DNA of 64,000 nt from the NCBI GenBank assembly GCA_026016205.1, contig CP061209.1, forward strand, positions 822,330 to 886,329, read 5' to 3'. The position numbers were made by a program, and so were the translations under genes. The notes below the pieces were generated by a model. The model searched no databases. It saw nothing but the letters and a program-made list of their open reading frames with translations, and was not told the DNA's origin. Below are positions 18,796-27,439 of this stretch, in pieces. The DNA comes from Methanosarcinales archaeon (GTDB taxonomy: Archaea; Halobacteriota; UBA148; JAUWXC01). The stretch's first letter is position 1. Each line of letters opens with the position of its first letter.

Positions 18796-19373
18796 TCTAC
18801 TCCCAATCTCAGCTGCTGATACCGCGGGTATAGCCCGCTAAGGTCCACCACTTCCCTTATGACACCAGCAAGGATTTCTGCCCCGGTTTCTATGATGGGA
18901 TTGTTTCCCTTGTTGACGAAATCATAGGCGGGATCATCTAATGGGATGTTGATTTTCTTCACCATTGCCCTGTATTCCTTTAGATGCGGGTCTTTGGATT
19001 TTCTGGTCCATTCGGTAGCCATAGGCGATAGTCCGATCGATCGTAACTCCTGTTCAAAGCAGGGCCTTCTGAAGAGGGTGGATAGCACATAAACTCCAAC
19101 GGCAAAGCGCTCGTTTGGCTCTATATCTGGCAAGCGCTCGCCTACAAGGGCATATATATCCTTACCCTTGCCACCGACATAGGAATATACCTTGGAGGGA
19201 GGGATATCCTCTTCTACTAGGTGCCCCAGGTCTCTTAGGGCTCTCAGGTATCCTGTCAGGATTAACCTGTGCTGATCGTAACCTTGTTTCTTGATCTGGC
19301 GGGTTATGCCACTAATCGAGAGCTTCTTTGCCCCCAGTATCTTGGCCAGAGTATCATAGAATTTCTGCTCCAT
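18792..19373 (-). CDS. Hypothetical protein with N-terminal winged-helix-like region
   Basis: A 193-residue soluble protein. The first 90 residues (AKKLSISGITRQIKKQGYDQHRLILTGYLRALRDLGH) look like a winged-helix domain that could bind DNA or RNA. The rest is helical, with a conserved-looking CFEQELRSIGL and DPAYDFVNKGNNP segment. I do not recognise the family with confidence. A GGTGGA ribosome site precedes ATG. It is the first gene of the operon with thpR and cca, so a role near RNA processing is possible but inferred. Confidence 0.7.
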   Translation of the reverse strand: MEQKFYDTLAKILGAKKLSISGITRQIKKQGYDQHRLILTGYLRALRDLGHLVEEDIPPSKVYSYVGGKGKDIYALVGERLPDIEPNERFAVGVYVLSTLFRRPCFEQELRSIGLSPMATEWTRKSKDPHLKEYRAMVKKINIPLDDPAYDFVNKGNNPIIETGAEILAGVIREVVDLSGLYPRYQQLRLGVE

Positions 19374-19510
19374 ATTTCCACCAGGACGTTAACTGATAAC
19401 AGATGTAGTCAACTTGTTACCAGATTTGATAAAACTTTCTATTTTTTATTACCAAACCTGATGTTAAAAATCGTTTTAAACTGCCGCCAATATAACTCTG
19501 AAGGGACATT

Positions 19511-19777
19511 ATGCTTAACTCCACCATGCTCAAAACAATTAATAAGGATAAGGAAGAGGTGGTAGTCTACACTACAGAAAGCTGCCCAAGGTGCGAACAG
19601 TTAAAGCGTTCATTGAAGTCGGACGGAGTGCACTACAAAGAGGCGGATATGTCCACCCCTGCAGCACTCGCCGAGCTGAGGGCGAATGGGGTATTCAGTA
19701 CATCTGCGCCAGTGCTGAAGGTTGGAGAGCGATTATTTACATCCAAGGACTTGTTTGAAGGAGAGGAGTCGGATTGA
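19511..19777 (+). CDS. Glutaredoxin-like protein, NrdH type
   Basis: An 88-residue thioredoxin-fold protein with redox motif CPRC (VVYTTESCPRCEQL, near residues 24-27) and the cis-Pro region TSAPVLKVGERLF. It overlaps the start of nrdD by 4 nt. In Methanosarcina barkeri a protein of this kind is the electron donor to class III ribonucleotide reductase, and the gene order supports the same job here. ATG 19526 is an alternative start. Confidence 0.88.
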   Translation: MLNSTMLKTINKDKEEVVVYTTESCPRCEQLKRSLKSDGVHYKEADMSTPAALAELRANGVFSTSAPVLKVGERLFTSKDLFEGEESD

Positions 19778-22044
19778 GCACAGATATTAACGTAATCCAG
19801 AAAACACTTGAGGGTGCAGAAGCGCCCACAATGCCCAAGATTAGAACATCCGATGGACACATCTTGGATTGGGACAGAGAGGCTATCGTCAGACAGTTGC
19901 TGAAGGAAACAAAACTCAGCGAGGAGTTTTACGGCATCCCCCCCATCGATGAAGAGACAGCTAGAGAGGTGGCAAAGAAGGCGGAAAAGCGCATCAGGGC
20001 GATAGGAGTGAAATACCTCTCTGGGCCGCTGGTAAGAGAGATTGTAAATGTAATTCTGTTGGAAGATTATCACCAGGAATGGCGGAACATTTCCACAAGG
20101 GTTGGCACGCCAGTATATGATGCCCATATGATAGACACAGGCAACGGCTTCGAAGCGAATGAGAATGCGAACCTGCAGGACAATGCCGAAACTTCGCACA
20201 AGAAGAAGGCAGATAAGATTTCAAAAGAGCAATATTTGTTATTGCTGCCCCCCCACCTATCCGATGCACACCTGAACGGGGACATTCACATACATGATTT
20301 AGAATACCTTGGCACACGCGGTTTCTGCCAAGATTGGGACCTGCGGTACTTCTTTTATTATGGATTGATGCCGGACGGCTCTGGCACGAAGGCGAGCGTT
20401 GCAGGTCCGGCAAAGAAGACGGAGGTTGCAATACTGCATGCAGTAAAGGCACTAGGCAGCGCGCAAACGAATTTTGCGGGCGGACAGGGCTTCTACAATT
20501 TCCTGACGTTTTTAGCCCCCTATTTAGAGGGTCTTTCATATGAAGAGATAGAACAATTGATGCAGATGTTCGTCTACGAAATGACGCAGATGATGGTGGC
20601 CAGGGGAGGGCAAATCGTCTTCAGTTCTGTGCAGCTCACCCCAGGAGTTCCCCAAATATGGAAGGACAAGCCCGCCGTATATAAGGGAAAAGTGTGGAAT
20701 GGCGAACAGGCGCCACTTAGAATATATAGGGAATTTGAACGAGAGGTTCGGCTGGCGTTCAAAGCGCTGATGAACGTCATGTTGAAGGGCGATTACTGGG
20801 GCAAGCCGTTTAACTTCCCCAAGCCCGAAATCTCCATCGAGCCCGATTTCATGACCGAGGATGAGGAGTTTAACAGAGCCCATCCAGAGTTGCCGACCTA
20901 TGATGGATTGTATGACCTTGCATTCGAACTGGCGGCAAAATACGGCTCGCCTTACTTTGACAATCAGCTGCCGGAGTACAGGGGTGCTGGAAAGGGCATT
21001 TCGTGCTATCAATGTTGCGCCTACCAGTTCTCCACTACTGCTGAAGACGATGACGACTTTGAAAACAAACTGTATTTTAGAGATGGCAAACATTTCTCCA
21101 TGGGCGCATGGCAGGTCGTCTCGGTCAACTGTCCCAGGGCGGCGTATAGGGCAGAATATGATGATGAGAGATTGTTCAGCGAGCTGAAGCGATTGATGGA
21201 TGTCGCCATCGAATTGTTCAAGGTCAAGAAAAAGTGGATGAACATCGTAATCAAGAACAACAGGATGCCATTCGTCGTGCAGCGCCCGAAGGATTCTCTC
21301 ACAGGCAAGAAGGGGGATGTGGCAGTTTATACACAGGACCTCGTTTACACGATTGGCGTTGTTGGAATAAACGAGATGGTTCAACATCACATAGGTGCAC
21401 AGCTGCATGAATCCCAGGAAGCGTTCAAACTCGCGATAAGAGCGATGACTGAGATGGAGTTCTATACTAAAGAATTGAGTGAAAAACACAACATGACAAT
21501 CGCGTTAGCCAGAACGCCGGCTGAAACGACAGCACAGCGATTTGCGGTATCAGACCTTTTACATAGCGATTTTGCAACCTTTGCCGAAAAAGTCATCAAA
21601 GGCGATGTAGAAAAGGCAAAATCCCTCACAAAAGAGACGAGAGATCTGCCAATCTATTACACCAATGGCACACACGTATTTCCAGGTGCAAACATATCGC
21701 TTATCGACAGGATTAACATCGAACACGCGTTCTTCCCCATCGTGGATGGAGGGGATATCCTGCATATATTCATGGGTGAGTCGACTCCGGATCCAAAAGG
21801 GCTGAAGGAGCTCGCCATGAACATCGCAAAGAACACGCAGGCTGGCTATTTTGCGTTTACAAGGGACATGACCCTCTGCATGGATGATTTCCACGTCGAA
21901 GCCGGTTTACAGGAGACGTGCAGCAACTGCGGGTCGAGCAACGTTGAGCACCTATCACGTGTAACTGGCTATATCCAGGCTGTATCAGGATGGAATGCTG
22001 CCAAGAAGCAGGAGTTGAAGGATAGGGTGAAGTATGAGATTTGA
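19774..22044 (+). CDS. nrdD: Anaerobic (class III) ribonucleoside-triphosphate reductase
   Basis: Glycyl-radical enzyme that makes dNTPs under anaerobic conditions. An N-terminal ATP cone (about 15-110) gives allosteric control. The catalytic barrel contains GISCYQCCAYQ (near 408), and the radical loop is RVTGY with the glycine near residue 731, followed by the conserved SGWNAAKKQEL tail. The C-terminal zinc-site cysteines read LCMDD and CSNC, so only three of the four usual cysteines are seen, with Asp in the place of the second. The start is TTG 19774, overlapping the redoxin gene. Confidence 0.95.
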   Translation: MSTDINVIQKTLEGAEAPTMPKIRTSDGHILDWDREAIVRQLLKETKLSEEFYGIPPIDEETAREVAKKAEKRIRAIGVKYLSGPLVREIVNVILLEDYHQEWRNISTRVGTPVYDAHMIDTGNGFEANENANLQDNAETSHKKKADKISKEQYLLLLPPHLSDAHLNGDIHIHDLEYLGTRGFCQDWDLRYFFYYGLMPDGSGTKASVAGPAKKTEVAILHAVKALGSAQTNFAGGQGFYNFLTFLAPYLEGLSYEEIEQLMQMFVYEMTQMMVARGGQIVFSSVQLTPGVPQIWKDKPAVYKGKVWNGEQAPLRIYREFEREVRLAFKALMNVMLKGDYWGKPFNFPKPEISIEPDFMTEDEEFNRAHPELPTYDGLYDLAFELAAKYGSPYFDNQLPEYRGAGKGISCYQCCAYQFSTTAEDDDDFENKLYFRDGKHFSMGAWQVVSVNCPRAAYRAEYDDERLFSELKRLMDVAIELFKVKKKWMNIVIKNNRMPFVVQRPKDSLTGKKGDVAVYTQDLVYTIGVVGINEMVQHHIGAQLHESQEAFKLAIRAMTEMEFYTKELSEKHNMTIALARTPAETTAQRFAVSDLLHSDFATFAEKVIKGDVEKAKSLTKETRDLPIYYTNGTHVFPGANISLIDRINIEHAFFPIVDGGDILHIFMGESTPDPKGLKELAMNIAKNTQAGYFAFTRDMTLCMDDFHVEAGLQETCSNCGSSNVEHLSRVTGYIQAVSGWNAAKKQELKDRVKYEI

Positions 22045-22145
22045 GTTCCCCCAAATAAAACCATATTAGATAATTTAAAGTCCTGTGGTGTTAACAACTC
22101 ATAGCGCGCGATGGCGCGATAAAAAGGCAAAATGAGCGTGATTTT

Positions 22146-22877
22146 GTGAGGGCGAATTTTGGCGGCATTGTTCACATATCAACCGTAGACTGGTACGGCA
22201 AGGTTGCCATGGTTATATTTTTCAGAGGTTGCCCATTTAGATGTCCTTACTGCCAGAACTACGCTCTCCTGAAGGAGGAGAACTTCGTTGATGTGGAGAC
22301 GATTGAGGCAGAAATTAAAAAGGCAAAAAAATTCGTAAGTGCTGTCGTCTTCTCCGGCGGAGAGCCGTTAGCGCAGCCTGAGCAAATAAAGCATCTGGCA
22401 AAATTTGCGAAAGACCTGGGACTTCTAGTTGGCGTGGAAACCAACGGATACTATCCAGAGCAACTCAAGGAATTGATAGACGCAAGACTGATTGACAGGG
22501 TCTTCCTAGATGTCAAGGCGCCGCTATCCCCGGAAAAATATGAGAAGGTAGCAGGCGTCAGCGATGGAAACGTCGTCGCCCTGGTGAAACGCTCTCTCGA
22601 AGTCTGCAAGAACTTTGACCTGGAAGTCAGGACGACGATTTTCAAGGGCCTCATCTTTAATGAAGAAGACATTAAAGCAATCGCAGAAGGGATATCGTCT
22701 TATGGGAATATCCCATACGTCCTCCAGCAGGGCAGACCTGAGCAGGCATGGAGCGAGGAATTGAAGCAGCATAATCCGCCAAGCAGAGAATATCTTCTGG
22801 CGTTGGGGAAGATTGCTAAACAATATCTTAAAAAGGTGAAAATCAGGACAAAGGAGTTTGGTGAGGAATCAGTTTGA
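22146..22877 (+). CDS. nrdG: Anaerobic RNR activating radical SAM enzyme
   Basis: Radical SAM activase that generates the glycyl radical on NrdD. The [4Fe-4S] motif is C-x3-C-x2-C in GCPFRCPYC (Cys 29, 33, 36), followed by the SAM-binding FSGGEPLAQ. The 243-residue length is closer to the archaeal/longer NrdG or PflA-like form than to short bacterial NrdG, but adjacency to nrdD makes the role likely. It starts at GTG 22146 and overlaps the next start by 4 nt. Confidence 0.88.
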   Translation: MRANFGGIVHISTVDWYGKVAMVIFFRGCPFRCPYCQNYALLKEENFVDVETIEAEIKKAKKFVSAVVFSGGEPLAQPEQIKHLAKFAKDLGLLVGVETNGYYPEQLKELIDARLIDRVFLDVKAPLSPEKYEKVAGVSDGNVVALVKRSLEVCKNFDLEVRTTIFKGLIFNEEDIKAIAEGISSYGNIPYVLQQGRPEQAWSEELKQHNPPSREYLLALGKIAKQYLKKVKIRTKEFGEESV

Positions 22878-23419
22878 AGGTTATTGGATTTGTGGGCCTG
22901 CCAGCGTCGGGAAAGACAGAGGCAGCCAAAGTGGCGCAGGAACTTGGTATCCCAATCATTAGGATGGGAGATGTCGTGCGCGAAGAGGTAAAAAGAAGAG
23001 GGCTGGATATCACCGAGGAGAACGTTGGAAAGGTGGCGAATGATATTAGGGCCAAAGAAGGCATGGGCGCGGTAGCCGAGCGCTGTGTTCCACTTATCAA
23101 GACAATGGATGAGGATATAGTCGTAGTCGATGGTCTGCGCGGAGGCGCAGAAGCAGAGGCATACAAGAAGGCATTTGACGCCCAATTTACGTTGATTGCG
23201 ATACTTGCTTCCCAGAAAAACAGATTCGCGCGCGCACTTGCACGAAAAAGGAGCGATGATGTAGTTGACTGGGAAGGATTCAAACAGAAAGATGATAGGG
23301 AGTTGCGCTGGGGGCTGAAAGAAGCCATAAGGATGGCAAATGTGTTGATAGACAACAACGGCACCCTGGAGGAGTTTAGAGAGAATGTCAGAGCAGCCCT
23401 GGAAGGGGTCAAGAGCTAA
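22874..23419 (+). CDS. UPF0200 P-loop kinase-like protein
   Basis: A 181-residue AAA/adenylate-kinase-like nucleotide-binding protein of the UPF0200 family, distantly related to dephospho-CoA kinase. The Walker A motif GLPASGKTEAA (residues 8-18) is intact. VVVDGLRGGAEAEAY and an Arg-rich lid ARALARKRSDD are visible. The substrate is unknown. It starts at TTG 22874, coupled to nrdG; the following UPF0201 gene overlaps its 3' end. Confidence 0.82.
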   Translation: MKVIGFVGLPASGKTEAAKVAQELGIPIIRMGDVVREEVKRRGLDITEENVGKVANDIRAKEGMGAVAERCVPLIKTMDEDIVVVDGLRGGAEAEAYKKAFDAQFTLIAILASQKNRFARALARKRSDDVVDWEGFKQKDDRELRWGLKEAIRMANVLIDNNGTLEEFRENVRAALEGVKS

Positions 23420-23780
23420 GGTCTGGGCACCCATATATGCGACGGAGAGCGTGGAGAGTGTGCAAAAGGCGATCACAAATATTTTCCCGGATGCCCGGCT
23501 CAACTTTGAGGAGAGTAAACTGATTGGAGATGCTTCCCTGGATAAATTACAGGAGTTGTTCAGGAAACAGAAGATACGTGACTCTGCCAGGACAGTGCTT
23601 CTCAACAGCAAAAGAGGGAATAAAATTGAGTTCGACCTCAACAAGCAGGTTGCGTTTGTGGGCAAAGTGAATCTTGAAAAGGGTCCGCTGGGAAGCATTC
23701 ATGTGAGCGTCGAAACTGATGACCCGGAGGAATTGATAGGGTGGCTTGTATCTTCAAGTGAGGTGAAACATGAGGATTAG
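23385..23780 (+). CDS. UPF0201 family putative RNA-binding protein
   Basis: A protein of about 131 residues with two alpha/beta halves, of the archaeal UPF0201/COG1325 family, which has been described as an exosome-linked RNA-binding fold. No function has been demonstrated. UPF0200 and UPF0201 are common neighbours in archaea. ATG 23385 lies inside the UPF0200 gene and gives an unusual leading segment; the family N-terminus begins around KVWAPIYATES at about 23418, where no standard start is found although GGAAGGGG lies just before. The start is uncertain. Confidence 0.78.
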   Translation: MSEQPWKGSRAKVWAPIYATESVESVQKAITNIFPDARLNFEESKLIGDASLDKLQELFRKQKIRDSARTVLLNSKRGNKIEFDLNKQVAFVGKVNLEKGPLGSIHVSVETDDPEELIGWLVSSSEVKHED

Positions 23781-24525
23781 TTTTTCATCCCTGGCTACGA
23801 CCAATAACCCGTTTGAGTGGGTGTATAAGTTAGAGGAGATGGGGTTTAGCGGCTGGGAAATTGTTGGTGAGGGCAGGCAGAAGCTCACAGAGGATGTGGG
23901 CAAAAAAATCAAGGAAGTGCAGGAGGCTACAAATCTAGAATTCACGGTACACCTGCCTTTCTCTGACCTGAATCTCGCTAGTCTGAATCAAGGGATATGG
24001 GATGAGACTATGAGGCAAATGAACGGCGCCATACGCTCGGTAGGAGATTTCACGGACCTGATGGTCGTGCATCCCGGGCACCTTTCGCCCTTGGGAGCGG
24101 AATTGCCTGACAAGGCGTGGAAGCAGAACATTGTCGGTATACAAAAACTATGCGACGTTGCAAAGGATTATAACGTCACAATATGCGTGGAGAACATGCC
24201 AGACATTGGATTTCTGTTCGGCAAGTTCCCGGAAGAGTTAGTAGGCATGGTAGAAAATGTGGACAGGGAGAATGTTGGCATCGCCCTTGACATAGGGCAT
24301 GCCAATCTTGTGGGCAAATTGGATGAGTTTTTAAATTTGGAGGCAAAACATGTCCACATACATGACAATCTTGGCAAGAGAGATGACCATCTTCCGCTTG
24401 GGCGCGGCATGATAGATTGGAAGATGGTGATGAAAAAATTAAAAGACCACAAGGGCAGGTTTGTCATCGAGGCTAGAACCTTGGAAGAAGGAGAAGAAAG
24501 CCTGAAATACCTAAGACGGCTTTGA
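23770..24525 (+). CDS. Sugar phosphate isomerase/epimerase-like TIM barrel
   Basis: A 251-residue AP-endonuclease-2/xylose-isomerase-like TIM barrel. Putative metal ligands are visible: VHPGH (near 97-101), CVENMP with Glu (near 140), ALDIGHAN (near 175), HVHIHDN (near 198) and a C-terminal VIEART. Either a sugar isomerase or a deoxyribose-phosphate endonuclease-like activity is possible; the short form is common in archaea and unassigned. It overlaps UPF0201 by 11 nt and has GAGGTG four bases before ATG. Its 3' end overlaps the convergent gene by 15 nt. Confidence 0.82.
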   Translation: MRISFSSLATTNNPFEWVYKLEEMGFSGWEIVGEGRQKLTEDVGKKIKEVQEATNLEFTVHLPFSDLNLASLNQGIWDETMRQMNGAIRSVGDFTDLMVVHPGHLSPLGAELPDKAWKQNIVGIQKLCDVAKDYNVTICVENMPDIGFLFGKFPEELVGMVENVDRENVGIALDIGHANLVGKLDEFLNLEAKHVHIHDNLGKRDDHLPLGRGMIDWKMVMKKLKDHKGRFVIEARTLEEGEESLKYLRRL

Positions 24526-25704
24526 TGTGCATAGCTCAATCAATCGCTTCTCGCCGCTGCGCGGCCCTCTGGCAATGATCAAATCTCCCGCCTTAGTGAT
24601 GGTTTTTCCACCTGGGCGATATACCCACGTATCTGCTCTTCTAATAGCCAGAACGAACATGCCGGTTTCTGTTTCCAGCCTCAACGCCTTCAATGTATTT
24701 CCATCAACTTTAGAGGCGTCTTTTACCTCTATTTTGGCGATAATTTCACCTGACTCCTTGATTGCGAGCATGAATACAGGATGGAGTTTGATGTCCCTCA
24801 AAACAACATCCGCGATTTCGTCAGCTGCATCTGAGATGACCTCTGAGGATGTTGCAAGATGCAACAATCCTCTCAGGCTATTTACATCATCGACATGCTT
24901 TGACGCTGCCAATACCCAGTGCTCTAACTCATATTTCATTTCGTCTATCTGGGCTTCTAATATCTCCACCTCGTGCGCGATCTCCTCGTTGTAAAAAAGT
25001 AGGGCGGAATAAGCAAGCCCGACCGCCAGTTCTGATAGATTTTTCATCTCGATGATGGCATCTACGGCTTTAGTAAGATCATTCAACAATCTCCTCTTCT
25101 TGGGGGGCTTGAACTCACATTTATCCCCTGTGGCCAATTTACATAACATCGCCACCCCTTCATCCGGTCCCTTGGCGAATAAAACGTCGCCCGCCTCCAT
25201 GGCCGTCTTTTTATTGGGGTCATATACCCACTCCGCGTTACGTCTGAGCGCTATGACCACCATGCCAGTCTTCGTTTCTAGTTTGAACTCACCCAGAGTT
25301 TTTCCAGTGAGGGAGGATTTTTCGCTAATCCTGACGCGTGTGACGGTTTCTTCTGCACTTGGAATTGCAATTTTCAACTCAGGAGGGAGACCCAATTCCC
25401 TGAGTACGATGTTGGCAATATCTCCCGCTGCGTTGGATATTTTTCCAGCAGCAGAGGCTATCTGTAGCACGCCAGAAAGCTCCTCTGCCTCCTCTATGCG
25501 CCTGGCACCCAGCATCGCTGTTATGCGTGCATGATAGCTCATAACGTCCATCTCCTCCTCAAGCCGAAGCACTTCTTCGGCGATGTCCTTGCTGTCATAC
25601 AGAACAGCGGAATACGCCAGGTCCACCATCAATTCGGAGATGTCCTTCATGTGTTTCAGAAGGTTTTTCATGCCCTGTGGTTCATATTCGATTTCTTCAG
25701 TCAT
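24511..25704 (-). CDS. Duplicated PhoU-like/RCK_C regulator (COG3273 type)
   Basis: A cytoplasmic protein of 397 residues built as two tandem copies of the same unit. Each has an alpha-helical PhoU-like bundle (about 10-105 and 215-305) followed by an RCK_C/TrkA-C ligand-binding domain (about 110-200 and 310-395, each with LETKTGM/LETETGM then the AIRR and AGD-L-A-GP signatures). It lies downstream of two half-size MgtE/SLC41 permeases, consistent with a regulatory subunit sensing nucleotide or ion. ATG 25704 is chosen over 25719 as MTEEIEYEP fits better. Confidence 0.85.
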   Translation of the reverse strand: MTEEIEYEPQGMKNLLKHMKDISELMVDLAYSAVLYDSKDIAEEVLRLEEEMDVMSYHARITAMLGARRIEEAEELSGVLQIASAAGKISNAAGDIANIVLRELGLPPELKIAIPSAEETVTRVRISEKSSLTGKTLGEFKLETKTGMVVIALRRNAEWVYDPNKKTAMEAGDVLFAKGPDEGVAMLCKLATGDKCEFKPPKKRRLLNDLTKAVDAIIEMKNLSELAVGLAYSALLFYNEEIAHEVEILEAQIDEMKYELEHWVLAASKHVDDVNSLRGLLHLATSSEVISDAADEIADVVLRDIKLHPVFMLAIKESGEIIAKIEVKDASKVDGNTLKALRLETETGMFVLAIRRADTWVYRPGGKTITKAGDLIIARGPRSGEKRLIELCTSKPS

Positions 25705-25750
25705 ACCAATCCCAATCATTCACTGTGGTTAATAAATGCTTTTCTCCAAT

Positions 25751-26317
25751 TCATAACACCGCCATGATGACGACAAACAGTATCAGGATGCCAAACACAT
25801 CACAAACACTGGTAACTATGGGGATCGTCGTATCATCGGGGTCTATGCCTTTTTTGTACGAAAGAAATGCAGCCAAGACTGTTGTGATGATGACAATTAA
25901 GATGAGTAAAACGCCTGATATGGAAGATATCAGGACCATTTTAATCAAACCAACGCTCTCAAAGCCCATTAAAACGCAGAATAGGTGCCCTAAAATCCCG
26001 ATTGCAAAGAATGAAAGTACACCAACAATGGAAACGCCAAGCACGTCGCTTCTCAACACAGGGTCGGTTGGCGTGAGGCTGATAACACCAAGGTGGAGCG
26101 CAGACGTAATCCGAGAGCTGAGTATGGCGCCTAGATTTCCGCCCATGCCAATCGTGACCGGGATTAACACGAACAATCCAGGGAACGTGAACAGGATACT
26201 CTTAAAGGTGTCGAGAGCCAGCCCAGATAAAATTCCAAGGACGGCACAAAATGTGAGCAGGGGGAGCGCGGTTTTCATGATTCTTATGGCATTGTACCTT
26301 TTCACCAAGAGCGTCAA
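25751..26317 (-). CDS. Half-size MgtE/SLC41-type divalent cation permease
   Basis: A 188-residue membrane protein with five hydrophobic segments, corresponding to only the membrane domain of MgtE (COG1824). The ion-path motif appears as PVTIGMGGNLGAILSSRI (near 55-70), and a second acidic region is IDPDDTTIPIVTSVCDVFG near 155-175. It starts 1 nt from the end of its paralogue upstream, so the two are probably co-translated and pair to form one channel. There is no N or CBS domain; regulation probably comes from the adjacent PhoU/RCK_C protein. Confidence 0.88.
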   Translation of the reverse strand: MTLLVKRYNAIRIMKTALPLLTFCAVLGILSGLALDTFKSILFTFPGLFVLIPVTIGMGGNLGAILSSRITSALHLGVISLTPTDPVLRSDVLGVSIVGVLSFFAIGILGHLFCVLMGFESVGLIKMVLISSISGVLLILIVIITTVLAAFLSYKKGIDPDDTTIPIVTSVCDVFGILILFVVIMAVL

Positions 26318-26318
26318 C

Positions 26319-26918
26319 TTACACCACTCCCATGATAATTCTCACTGCTATGAAGAACGCGAGCACCGTAAGCACGTCTCCGGCAGAGGTCACCATTGGC
26401 CCCATGACATTATCGGGATCAATTCCATGTTTGAATATCGTGAATGCAAATATCATAACCAAACCGATTAGTATGAATGCTGATAGCGCCCAAACCGTCA
26501 GAGATATTGCTGCCAGAGAAACTATGCCAATGCACTCTCTACCAAGCGCCAGCGTCATGGCATAAGCGAGAAACGCGATTACAACTGCCATTGTCGCCCC
26601 TTCTCCCAGCGACGCTATAACGCTGTGTACAAGGTTCTCATCGCCCCTCAAGTCCGGCTTGATGATGCCTTGGTGTAAAGCAGACCCAAGCCTGGAGCCG
26701 AATGCACCGGCTATGCTGCCCCGCATTCCCAACAACGGTGGGATTAACACGAGCAGACCTGGAAGAGCGCTCAGCGCATCCTCCATGCTTGCGAGAACGA
26801 CACCAGCGAATAGACCAGATATGATGCATACCAGGAGTGGCAGAGAGGACTGTTTAATAATAAAACGCACGCTAACGTACTCTTCTAGATATTTCGCCCC
26901 TTGCTCTTTATCCACCAT
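26319..26918 (-). CDS. Half-size MgtE/SLC41-type divalent cation permease (paralogue)
   Basis: A 199-residue paralogue of the next gene. A short charged N-terminus (MVDKEQGAKYLEEYVSVR) precedes five membrane segments. Matching motifs are PPLLGMRGSIAGAFGSRLGSALHQG (near 67-90) and IDPDNVMGPMVTSAGD (near 170-185), the acidic residues that line the pore in MgtE. With its partner it forms the two halves of an SLC41-like pseudo-dimer. It is the first gene of a three-gene minus-strand operon. Confidence 0.88.
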   Translation of the reverse strand: MVDKEQGAKYLEEYVSVRFIIKQSSLPLLVCIISGLFAGVVLASMEDALSALPGLLVLIPPLLGMRGSIAGAFGSRLGSALHQGIIKPDLRGDENLVHSVIASLGEGATMAVVIAFLAYAMTLALGRECIGIVSLAAISLTVWALSAFILIGLVMIFAFTIFKHGIDPDNVMGPMVTSAGDVLTVLAFFIAVRIIMGVV

Positions 26919-26987
26919 CTATGGTTTGTATCGCCCATTTCTTATTTAAGTGATTTGAAAAAGAGGTGAGCAGATTCAAAAGCGAGG

Positions 26988-27170
26988 TCATTCTTTCTCT
27001 ATGAATATGAGATAGTAAGAGAATAAGGCGACAAATGATAGACATATCAAGGATGCTGTAAACGATCCGAGCCAGCCCCAGACTGTGAACATAGTTCCTA
27101 CAATAAAAAGAATAGATGCAAAAAGAAAGGCCGTGTGTGAATAGTGTATAAGTTTTAGGATATTGCCCAT
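26988..27170 (-). CDS. Small two-helix membrane protein, unknown
   Basis: About 60 residues starting at ATG 27170 (MGNILKLIHYSHTAF), which is preceded by GGGTGAT at suitable spacing. The frame is open upstream to 27209, but that part has no ribosome site. Two hydrophobic helices (about residues 10-30 and 35-54) are separated by a short GW-LGSF turn, and the charged tail ends IEKE. I do not recognise a family. Confidence 0.55.
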   Translation of the reverse strand: MGNILKLIHYSHTAFLFASILFIVGTMFTVWGWLGSFTASLICLSFVALFSYYLIFIEKE

Positions 27171-27296
27171 AACATCACCCGACCGCCATTCTGCATTCTT
27201 ACAATACATTCTTTAATATATCTATCATTATATAAATACCATCGTGTATATAAATATTTCCTTGTTTGCCTCTGGTCGCTCAATAAAACCCAGATA

Positions 27297-27410
27297 TTAT
27301 CCTGGTTTTTCTTCTTTCCCTTCTTCGCCTTTTTCCTTCTTTTTGACCATCTTGGGCTTCTTCCAGGATTCCAGCATCTCTTTTAACTCTTTGATGGGTC
27401 CAAGTCTCAT
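27297..27410 (-). CDS. Possible 37-residue Lys/Glu-rich microprotein
   Basis: A very short frame starting at ATG 27410 with MRLGPIKELKEMLESWKKPK, then a run of Lys and Glu ending KPG. The composition is typical of a small charged archaeal protein, not of random sequence, but the upstream ribosome site (GGTATCC) is weak. It sits in the gap between two other small minus-strand genes. No family is recognised; it may be non-coding. Confidence 0.35.
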   Translation of the reverse strand: MRLGPIKELKEMLESWKKPKMVKKKEKGEEGKEEKPG

Positions 27411-27439
27411 GGATACCTAAAAAGTCTTTTTCAAATAAA

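Noticed and set aside
20536-21489. A 317-codon open frame antisense to nrdD
   Set aside because: It lies wholly within the conserved nrdD coding sequence, has no family resemblance and no ribosome site.
23385-23420. UPF0201 as a third ACG-type start
   Set aside because: The family start there falls on other codons and no ACG lies at the right spacing, so it does not support the pattern.
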